In this document: piece after piece, positions 52,599 through 58,673 of the stretch
How the letters are laid out: the number at the start of each line of letters is the position of its first letter
How positions within the stretch are numbered: position 1 is the stretch's first letter
Assembly (NCBI GenBank): GCA_041658565.1
Contig: JBAZZY010000012.1
Coordinates: forward strand, 13,260 to 77,259
Length of the DNA: 64,000 nt
Direction: 5' to 3'
Source of the DNA: Actinomycetota bacterium
GTDB taxonomy: Bacteria > Actinomycetota > AC-67
The notes under the pieces: generated by a model
Told to the model about the DNA's origin: nothing
Database searches by the model: none
Seen by the model: only the letters and a program-made list of their open reading frames with translations
Position numbers and translations under genes: made by a program

Positions 52599-52982
52599 TT
52601 ATGACTTCGCCGAGCCGGTGCTCGAGCCGGTGCTCGAGCCGGTGCGCGCCGAGTCCGTCTTCTTCTCGGACTTCTCCGGCTTCTGGGGCTTCTCGGACTT
52701 CGACTCCTTGGACTCCCCGGACGCCGAGGCCGACGAGGCCGCCGTGTCCTTGGAGTCCTTGGCTGGCTCCTTCGATCCGTCCTTCGGCGTGAAGGGACGC
52801 TTACGAGAGCGGTTGTCGGTGGAGTAGAAGCCGGAGCCTTTCAGCACGATCCCCACGGGGTGGAACACCCGCTTGAGGGCGCCTCCGCACTCCTCGCACG
52901 TTTCCAGCGGGGGGTCGGTGAAACGCTGCACGGCATCGATGTGGCGATGGCAGGACGTGCAGGCATACTCGTAGGTCGGCAT
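52599..52982 (-). CDS. FmdB-family zinc-ribbon protein with low-complexity tail
   Basis: A 127-residue protein. Residues 1-42 are the FmdB/CxxC regulatory domain (MPTYEYACTSCHRHIDAVQ, CEECGGALKRVF), followed by VLKGSGFYSTD, typical of the family. The last 60 residues are a Ser/Lys/Glu tail ending in STGSSTGSSTGS, encoded by a 12-bp tandem repeat. Function of the family is uncertain; a metal-binding or regulatory role is assumed. Confidence 0.87.
   Translation of the reverse strand: MPTYEYACTSCHRHIDAVQRFTDPPLETCEECGGALKRVFHPVGIVLKGSGFYSTDNRSRKRPFTPKDGSKEPAKDSKDTAASSASASGESKESKSEKPQKPEKSEKKTDSARTGSSTGSSTGSAKS
52611..52646. repeat. 12-bp tandem repeat, three units
   Basis: Three copies of CGAGCCGGTGCT (the last ending in G) run from 52611 to 52646 inside the 3' end of the FmdB gene. 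They encode STGS repeats on the minus strand. Unit number could vary by slippage. Confidence 0.85.
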
Positions 52983-53025
52983 GATGCGAGGATTGTAGCA
53001 AGGGAAAAACCAGGCCCGTTTGGCG

Positions 53026-53601
53026 CTAGGCGCGCGCGCAGCGGATCACCCGGTTCTCGGTCACCACCGCGTCGACGCGTTCGTCGTGGGGCTCGACGGG
53101 GACCTCGGGCACGACCTGGACTTCGAAGCAGATGCCGATCCGGGGAACCACCGGCGATTCCCTGAGGAAGGCGTCGTAGAACCCGCCTCCGTGACCGAGG
53201 CGGCGTCCGCGCTCGTCGAAGGCGACGCCCGGCAGGACGATCACCGATGCTTCCGCGGGATGTAGGGCGAAGCGTGACCGGGGCTCGGGAATGCCTCTAT
53301 ATCCGGGCTCCAGCTCGTCGAGGGACTCGACCTCGGCTGCCTGCAGCGCCCCGTCGTCGGCGACGTAGGGCAGCAGCAGCACGGAGCCCGACGCCAGCAC
53401 GGCCTGAAGCAGCCGGCCGGTGGGGACTTCGGATCGCACCGACACGAAGGCCAAGACGCGCTCGGCCTCAGCCACCTCGGGCATGGCCAAGAGCCGCTCG
53501 ATCAGGCGCTCGGCGCGCGCCTCGCGCTCGGCGGCGTCCAGCCGGCCCCGGCGAGCCAGGGTGAGGCGGCGGACCGTGTCCTTGCGTTCGCGGACCTGCA
53601 T
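53026..53601 (-). CDS. 5-formyltetrahydrofolate cyclo-ligase
   Basis: A 191-residue protein with the family signature near the end: VIVLPGVAFDERGRRLGHGGGFYDAFL, quoted in part. It converts 5-formyl-THF to 5,10-methenyl-THF using ATP. The N-terminal RRLTLARRGRLDAAERE is usual. The ATG at 53601 has GGAGGAGG upstream; the frame reaching 53703 is not supported. It heads the fmdB-mtnP run. Confidence 0.9.
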   Translation of the reverse strand: MQVRERKDTVRRLTLARRGRLDAAEREARAERLIERLLAMPEVAEAERVLAFVSVRSEVPTGRLLQAVLASGSVLLLPYVADDGALQAAEVESLDELEPGYRGIPEPRSRFALHPAEASVIVLPGVAFDERGRRLGHGGGFYDAFLRESPVVPRIGICFEVQVVPEVPVEPHDERVDAVVTENRVIRCARA

Positions 53602-53711
53602 CCCAACCCTCCTCCGGTTAGATGCCCGGAGTACAGTTATTGACCCGACGCGCCGACGATACCCACGAGGGACAAGCCTCGCAAAGGGAGCCTGGGTAGA
53701 CAAGGCGAAAT

Positions 53712-55145
53712 GTGAGCATTGTGGTGGGGGGACCGAAGTCCGAGGGCGGCCGGCGCTTCATAGCGTTCCGGCTGCGCTTGTTGCTTGCCTTCGTGCTGCT
53801 AACCGGGGCGGTGGTGGCGGTGGCACTGCTGATCACGTCGGCCCCTCTCGACGTTGAGTTGTTGGTCTTCGGGATCTCGATTGTCCTCGCCGCAATGACC
53901 GGCGCGTTGGTGACGTCCTGGTTGGCTCGCCCCGTGGAGCATCTCGCCGAGGCCGCCTCGCGCGCGGCTGCCGGGGAGTTGTCCGAGGCGATCCGCCCCT
54001 CCACGCGCGACGAGGTCGGCCGTGCCGCTCTCGCCATAAACGACTTGAACGAACGCCTCCGGCGCGTGAGCGGCGACGTCGACATCTCGCGCGGGGAGGT
54101 TCGCAACTCCGTGCGCCGATTGGGTGAGGCGCTGCGCGCGACCCAACTACGCGAGAGCGATGAGCCCGACCTTCGCAAGATGATGTCGGTCGTGCTCGAG
54201 ACGGCTTTGGTTGCGTTGCAGGGTAGGTCCGGCGCCGTGTACTTGTTGTCGGCTCGCCGCACTGATCTGCGGCTGAAGGTCGGGCGGCACCTCGATCCGC
54301 GCGCTCGCGACGAGCGAATCCTTGTGGGACAGGGACTTGCGGGATGGGTGGCACAGCATCGCCGCGGCGTTTGCCTTCCGTCTGCCGACGCGCCGGTGCC
54401 GGCCGATCCCGAGCCGACCGAGACCACCGCGCTCGCCGTGCCGCTGGAGACGCAGTCGCAGTTGATTGGTGTGCTCGCGATCTACGGACGCACGACGTCG
54501 GTGCCGTTCGGCGAAGAGGACGTCGAAACCATTATGTCGCTTGGGCGCGCGGCGGGAGTCAGCGTCGAGAACATGCTGCTGCACCAAGAGGCGCAGCGAA
54601 TGTCGATCACCGACGGCCTGACCGCGATCTGGAACCGCCGCTACTTCGAGATGCGGTGGCCTCAGGAGTTCGAGCGCGCGTTCCGCTTCCAGCGGCCGTT
54701 GTCGATCGCGGTGATCGATATCGACCACTTCAAGAAGGTCAACGATGTCTACGGACACCAGCGCGGCGATGCGATCTTGATCGAGATCGCGCAACGACTG
54801 GTGGGCAATATTCGGCGCGAAATCGACGTTCTGGCGCGCTACGGCGGTGAGGAGTTCGTCTTGGTGCTGCCCGAGACCGGGGCCGACGGAGCCAACGTCG
54901 TTGCCGAGAAGATGCGCATCGAGGTTGCCGGCTTGCCGTTCGCCTCCGAAGGCGAGACGCCGGTCGCCGTGACCATCTCAATCGGGTACGCCGTATACCC
55001 CGAGAACGGAACAACGCCGCGCCAGTTGCTCGACGCAGCCGATCAGGCTCTGTACGAGGCCAAGGCGCGCGGACGGAATCGCGTGGTGAGCGCCGGCGGG
55101 AAGACGAACAGCCCGAACCTTGCCCCCGGCCGGACGCAACCGTAG
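53712..55145 (+). CDS. Membrane diguanylate cyclase (HAMP-GAF-GGDEF)
   Basis: A 477-residue protein. Two membrane helices (about 20-40 and 48-70) precede a HAMP linker (SWLARPVEHLAEAASRAAAG), a GAF domain (about 155-295) and a GGDEF domain (about 300-460) with DGLTAIWNRRYFE and an intact active site YGGEEFVLVLPET. The DxxD allosteric site upstream is not obvious. It makes cyclic di-GMP in response to a signal sensed by the GAF or membrane part. GTG start at 53712. galU follows after 12 bases. Confidence 0.9.
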   Translation: MSIVVGGPKSEGGRRFIAFRLRLLLAFVLLTGAVVAVALLITSAPLDVELLVFGISIVLAAMTGALVTSWLARPVEHLAEAASRAAAGELSEAIRPSTRDEVGRAALAINDLNERLRRVSGDVDISRGEVRNSVRRLGEALRATQLRESDEPDLRKMMSVVLETALVALQGRSGAVYLLSARRTDLRLKVGRHLDPRARDERILVGQGLAGWVAQHRRGVCLPSADAPVPADPEPTETTALAVPLETQSQLIGVLAIYGRTTSVPFGEEDVETIMSLGRAAGVSVENMLLHQEAQRMSITDGLTAIWNRRYFEMRWPQEFERAFRFQRPLSIAVIDIDHFKKVNDVYGHQRGDAILIEIAQRLVGNIRREIDVLARYGGEEFVLVLPETGADGANVVAEKMRIEVAGLPFASEGETPVAVTISIGYAVYPENGTTPRQLLDAADQALYEAKARGRNRVVSAGGKTNSPNLAPGRTQP

Positions 55146-55157
55146 ACTCCCCGAGCC

Positions 55158-56030
55158 ATGCCAGTCACGAAAGCAGTGATTCCTGCCGCCGGTTTGGGGA
55201 CGCGCTTCCTGCCGGCCACCAAGGCTCAGCCAAAAGAGATGCTGCCGGTAGTCGATCGACCAACGATCCAGTACGTAGTCGAGGAAGCCGTCGCCGCCGG
55301 GATGACAGACATCTTGATCGTCACCGGCCGCGGGAAGCGCTCGTTGGAGGATCACTTCGACCGTTCGTTCGAGCTGGAGTACTACCTCGAGCAAAAGGGT
55401 GACTACGAGACGCTCGAGTCGATCCGTTCTATCAGCGATATGGCCGACATCCACTACATCCGCCAGAAGGAGCCCAAGGGTCTCGGCCACGCGGTGATGG
55501 TCGCCGAGCGCCACGTCGGTGGTGAGCCCTTCGCGGTGCTGCTGGGCGACAACATCATGGCCGACCCGTTGCTGGGTCCGATGGCGAAGGTGTACGAGCA
55601 GTACGGTCGCAGCGTGGTCGCGTTCCAGGAGGTGCCGCTGGAGCAGATCTCCTCATACGGCGCCGCGGCGTGTGAGCAACTCTCAGACAACTTGGTCAAG
55701 GTCTTGGACATCGTGGAGAAGCCGGCTCCCGAACAGGCGCCGTCCAACCTTGCCGCGATCGGGCGCTACATCTTCACTCCCGAGATCTTCGACATCCTCC
55801 GCAAGACGCTGCCGGGGGTCGGCGGCGAGCTGCAACTGACCGACGGAATTCGCAACCTCGCGCTGCAGCAGGTCGTCTACGGGTACCTGTATGACGGCGT
55901 CGCATACGACATCGGCCGCAAACTCGACTACTTGCGCGCCACCGTAGAGATCGCCGCGCAGCGCGAAGATCTGCGCGAGGACTTCCTGGCCTTCCTGGCC
56001 GATTTCGCGATTCGCAAGAAGTTGGTGTAG
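55158..56030 (+). CDS. galU: UTP-glucose-1-phosphate uridylyltransferase
   Basis: A 290-residue nucleotidyltransferase. IPAAGLGTRFLPATKAQPKE, MLPVVDRPTIQYVVEEA and FAVLLGDNIM are the GalU motifs. It makes UDP-glucose for wall polysaccharides and glycolipids. In Actinobacteria galU commonly lies near glp and glpR/sepX, and here a GlpR/SepX-like gene follows. No frameshift; normal length. Confidence 0.95.
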   Translation: MPVTKAVIPAAGLGTRFLPATKAQPKEMLPVVDRPTIQYVVEEAVAAGMTDILIVTGRGKRSLEDHFDRSFELEYYLEQKGDYETLESIRSISDMADIHYIRQKEPKGLGHAVMVAERHVGGEPFAVLLGDNIMADPLLGPMAKVYEQYGRSVVAFQEVPLEQISSYGAAACEQLSDNLVKVLDIVEKPAPEQAPSNLAAIGRYIFTPEIFDILRKTLPGVGGELQLTDGIRNLALQQVVYGYLYDGVAYDIGRKLDYLRATVEIAAQREDLREDFLAFLADFAIRKKLV

Positions 56031-56128
56031 ACCTTCAGGGCACGGATCGCCCGGCGGACTCCCGTATGGAGTTCCAATTTCTTCCCTGCCGGCGGCCGAG
56101 GGGCGGAGCCTGGGACTTCCCAGCTTCC

Positions 56129-56156
56129 TTGAAACCAGATATGGGGGTGTTAGTCT
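56129..56156 (+). promoter_or_regulatory. Candidate sigma-70-type promoter upstream of the SepX/GlpR-like gene
   Basis: TTGAAA (56129-56134), a 16-base spacer and TAGTCT (56151-56156) form a good -35/-10 pair in the 164-base galU downstream gap. The start would fall near 56163, leaving a leader that contains a GGCGCT-TTG-AGCGCC hairpin. Confidence 0.5.
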
Positions 56157-56194
56157 CGCCGTGAGCCTAGATGTAGTGGCTCCTGAATGGCGCT

Positions 56195-56683
56195 TTGAGC
56201 GCCCGATACCCGAGAGGGGGGGCGAGACTGGGCCCGACCGTAATCCTGTTGCTGCTCGTAGCATGGGCAGTGGTTCTGGTCCCCGTCTTCGGCTCCAAGC
56301 GCTCCTCTTCGTCCCCTCTGGTCGGCGTGCGTAGGTTCGAGCAAGTCATGGGTGTCCTGGCGAGCGCGCGAGGCGCAACGGGTGTTCCCGGCCGCTGGGT
56401 GATGGTGCCGAAAGCTGAAACCTCCGCTCCGGCGCGGCGCCGCAACCGCGTGGTCCGCCGTCGCCGCCAGACTTTCGCGCGCTTGGTCACCGCCGCGCTT
56501 TCGACTTTGATGGTTGCGTTCTTCTTCCACGCGTTCTTCCTTGCGCACCTGGCCGCCGATGTCGCACTCGCTGGATACGTCCTGCAGTTGCGGCGCTGGA
56601 GACTGCGCGAACTGCAGCGCGCGCGCGTCGTGCACCCGATCGCCGTCGAACGCCAGCCTGAAGAAGTCGCGGCGTTCGGCTGA
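56195..56683 (+). CDS. SepX/GlpR-like divisome-associated membrane protein
   Basis: About 150-162 residues. An N-terminal helix (PTVILLLLVAWAVVLVPVFG) is followed by a short charged loop with RRFEQVMGVLAS, a basic linker (RRRNRVVRRRRQTF) and two further hydrophobic segments, then RELQRARVVHP. This order and the galU neighbour match actinobacterial GlpR/SepX, which recruits Glp at the division septum. The glp (MoeA-like) gene is absent here. Start uncertain: TTG at 56195 lacks a ribosome site; CTG at 56228, just after GAGAGGGGGGGGCGAGA, would place the helix at the N-terminus. Confidence 0.65.
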   Translation: MSARYPRGGARLGPTVILLLLVAWAVVLVPVFGSKRSSSSPLVGVRRFEQVMGVLASARGATGVPGRWVMVPKAETSAPARRRNRVVRRRRQTFARLVTAALSTLMVAFFFHAFFLAHLAADVALAGYVLQLRRWRLRELQRARVVHPIAVERQPEEVAAFG

Positions 56684-56703
56684 CGTCCCAGGAGGACCGC
56701 AGC

Positions 56704-57333
56704 ATGGATCTCAACGAGATCGCTAATGACATCCGCGAACGCCTCGACGCCAAGAACCGCGCGCGCGAAAAGGGCATACCCGCATCGCGTCACGCCATCC
56801 GCTTCTGCGCGAACTCGATCCGGGCCGTGCACCGCGGCGAGATGGAACTCGCGCGCGAGTTGCAAGGCAAGGCGCGCGCCGAACTCGACATCGCTCAGGA
56901 AGCGATGCGTCCGTTTCCCGACATCTACTTCGCCGGGTTCCTCCACGACGCCGAGAAGGAGTACGCCGAGGCGCTCGCGACCTACGCACTGATCAACAGC
57001 GACCCGCTTCCGACGCCCGCCGAGGCGCGCGTCGGGGACGCCGCGTACTTGAACGGACTGTCCGAAGTCATAGGCGAGTTGCGCCGGCACCTGCTGGACA
57101 TCATCCGCCACGGAGACCTCGAGCGCGGCGAGCAGTTGCTCGGGGCCATGGACGATATCTATTACGTGCTCGTATCCATGGACTATCCGGATGCGCTGAC
57201 CGGGGGTCTGCGGCGGTCCACCGACGTCGCCCGCTCGATCATGGAGCGCAGTCGCGGGGACCTGTCCATCACCATCGCCCAGCGCCGAATTCAGGAAGCC
57301 ATCGAGCGCGCGGGGCAGTCCGAAAAGGGGTAG
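56704..57333 (+). CDS. Translin-family protein
   Basis: A 209-residue all-helical protein. The C-terminal two thirds match translin/TRAX: GFLHDAEKEYAEALATYALI, LNGLSEVIGELRRHLLDII, ...DIYYVLVSMDYPDAL and GLRRSTDVARSIMERSRGDL, each quoted in part. Glutamates in HDAEKEYAEA and RRHLLD could be the catalytic acids of TRAX-type RNases. Translins are best known in eukaryotes and archaea, where they bind or cut RNA. The gene follows the SepX-like gene after 20 bases and precedes tRNA-Ala by 62. Confidence 0.82.
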   Translation: MDLNEIANDIRERLDAKNRAREKGIPASRHAIRFCANSIRAVHRGEMELARELQGKARAELDIAQEAMRPFPDIYFAGFLHDAEKEYAEALATYALINSDPLPTPAEARVGDAAYLNGLSEVIGELRRHLLDIIRHGDLERGEQLLGAMDDIYYVLVSMDYPDALTGGLRRSTDVARSIMERSRGDLSITIAQRRIQEAIERAGQSEKG

Positions 57334-57395
57334 TTGCGCGCGCCGGTATCCGGGAGAGCAGGCGCGCCCCCCGTGGTACCATCGGGTTCCCATTC

Positions 57396-57468
57396 GGGGG
57401 TGTAGCTCAGTTGGTAGAGCGCTGCGTTCGCAACGCAGAGGCCGACGGTTCGAGTCCGTTCACCTCCA
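57396..57468 (+). tRNA. tRNA-Ala (anticodon CGC)
   Basis: A complete 73-base cloverleaf: acceptor GGGGGTG/CACCTCC with one G-T pair, D-arm GCTC/GAGC, anticodon stem CTGCG/CGCAG with loop TTCGCAA (anticodon CGC), T-arm GACGG/CCGTT with loop TTCGAGT, discriminator A. CCA is not encoded. A TACCAT -10-like hexamer lies 13 bases upstream. Its last three bases begin an 18-bp direct repeat found again at 63639. Confidence 0.95.
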
Positions 57469-57483
57469 CTCACGATTTTGAGC
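57466..57483 (+). repeat. 18-bp direct repeat, left copy (possible attL)
   Basis: CCACTCACGATTTTGAGC begins in the last three bases of tRNA-Ala and recurs exactly at 63639-63656. Sequence differs immediately on either side, so the match is exactly 18 bases. Such a repeat at a tRNA 3' end is typical of site-specific integration, though most of the repeat lies in the flank rather than in the tRNA. Confidence 0.75.
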
Positions 57484-57547
57484 GTTAGCGGTTTGCTCAC
57501 CAGGTTCGATGGACGTCGGAAAACATGAACCCTGATGAGACTCGAAC

Positions 57548-57864
57548 CTAGGGCGAGCGGAGGTTCAAGCGAAGTCGCAGCTCCTCCATCGGCGTGTCCT
57601 CCCAAACCTCGTGTTTGCTCGTTCCGTCCGCCCGCCACCCCTGTCGCTCATAGAACGCGATCGCGCGCGCGTTTCCTTGCACGACCCACTACGTTGCCTC
57701 GGTGCTGCCGCGCGATCGAAGCCAATCCATGCCGGTATCGTGGAGCGGGCGACCGATCCCTTTCCTCCAAACGGACGGGACGAGGTAGATCGCCTGCAGT
57801 TCGCCGACTAAGGATGGGTCGGCGTCGGGATCCCGCGATGGTCCAACGCAACATCGGCGGCCCG
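57548..57864 (-). pseudogene. GNAT acetyltransferase remnant
   Basis: The minus strand reads GPSRDPDADPSLVGELQAIY, VWRKGIGRPLHDTGMDWL, then WVVQGNARAIAFYERQGW and ends ELRLRLNLRSP. This is the C-terminal half of a GNAT domain, with the acetyl-CoA loop (RKGIGR) and the NxxAxxFYxxxGW motif. A TAG interrupts the frame in the strand before WVVQ, where a Leu or Ile codon is usual. The N-terminal half is missing: the CBS gene ends where it should begin. The gene is therefore truncated and dead. Confidence 0.8.
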
Positions 57865-58365
57865 CTACTCGTTGACATCGGAGGCGTGCGCCACCTCCAG
57901 AGCGCGTTCGGCGTCGTCGCGGTAGAGGATGCCGATGAGACGTCCGTCCGGATCGGTAACCACGATCGAACCTACCTTGCGCCGTTGCATGCGCTCGACG
58001 AGCTTCGCGAGGTCTTCGTTCGCGCGGATCGTGGTCGGTCCTTCTTCCATGATCTCTTCGACGCGCAGCCGTTCATCGGTGCGCAGACGCTCACCGCGCA
58101 GCCGCCCGACGACGACCCCGTGCTGGTTGACGACGAGGCAAACGGGCCGGTCGATCTCGGCCGCGGCGCGCTGAGCGGTGCCGGCGGGGTCCTCGGGGCG
58201 GCAGGTTGGTGGGTTACGTCGCACGACCGAGCCGGCCCGAAGCGCGCCCGATGCGGTCCCTTCGGTCGGGAGGCCCGCCGCGAGCCAGTCGGCCTTTCCC
58301 GCGGCATAGCGATACACAACGGAGACCCCGAGACTTTCGAGCCGCCACGCGGCCCGTGCGTTCAT
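57865..58365 (-). CDS. Rhodanese C-terminal part plus CBS-domain pair (3' piece of a TGA-split gene)
   Basis: Read from an ATG at 58365 it gives 166 residues. The first 35 (ARAAWRLESLGVSVVYRYAA, GKADWLAAGLPTEG) are the end of a rhodanese domain; the rest is a CBS pair (VCLVVNQHGVVVGRLRGERL and VGSIVVTDPDGRLIGILYRD). The rhodanese start is the frame at 58369-58575, in the same reading frame and separated only by TGA and GAC. Joined, they make a 236-residue rhodanese-CBS protein with no frameshift. Either the TGA is read through (for example as selenocysteine) or the gene is broken. CBS pairs bind adenosyl ligands. Confidence 0.7.
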   Translation of the reverse strand: MNARAAWRLESLGVSVVYRYAAGKADWLAAGLPTEGTASGALRAGSVVRRNPPTCRPEDPAGTAQRAAAEIDRPVCLVVNQHGVVVGRLRGERLRTDERLRVEEIMEEGPTTIRANEDLAKLVERMQRRKVGSIVVTDPDGRLIGILYRDDAERALEVAHASDVNE

Positions 58366-58368
58366 GTC

Positions 58369-58575
58369 TCAGGTGTACTCGTGGCAGTACGTGATGACGG
58401 GACGCCCGCGGTCCAGTCGCGCAACCGTCTCGGCGTTCAGTTCTTTGAGCGGGAGGTTGATCGCGCCGGCGATGTGCTCCTCTTCGTATTCGGCCCGCGG
58501 AAGCACCTCGACAATCTGCGCCCCCTCATCGCGGACAAGCCGTTGGACTTCGTCACGATCGATGATCTGCGGCAT
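58369..58575 (-). CDS. Rhodanese-like domain, N-terminal part, ending at in-frame TGA
   Basis: 68 residues: IDRDEVQRLVRDEGAQIVEV, LPRAEYEEEHIAGAINLPL and the active-site strand VITYCHEYT, where C is the usual sulfur-carrying cysteine. Related rhodaneses continue with Cys-Asp (as I recall, YC.xYQCDxSPRAA); here that Cys codon is TGA, followed by GAC ATG AAC. AAGGAGGT six bases before the ATG is an excellent ribosome site, which argues that the gene is or was well expressed. Alone the fragment lacks the last strands of the fold. Confidence 0.7.
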   Translation of the reverse strand: MPQIIDRDEVQRLVRDEGAQIVEVLPRAEYEEEHIAGAINLPLKELNAETVARLDRGRPVITYCHEYT

Positions 58576-58673
58576 GGGCGACCTCCTTCTCCAGGCTACT
58601 TTCTATGTCCTGTAGTAGCACGCCTCCCGGGGTGGAGTAGTTTGCTCATAGTATCCTCAGGGAAGGCACCGAC

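Noticed and set aside
58576..58673. Copper-regulator operator upstream of the ATPase
   Set aside because: There is a TAGTAT -10-like hexamer and a weak CTCC...GGAG repeat, but no clear CsoR- or CueR-type palindrome and no regulator gene nearby.
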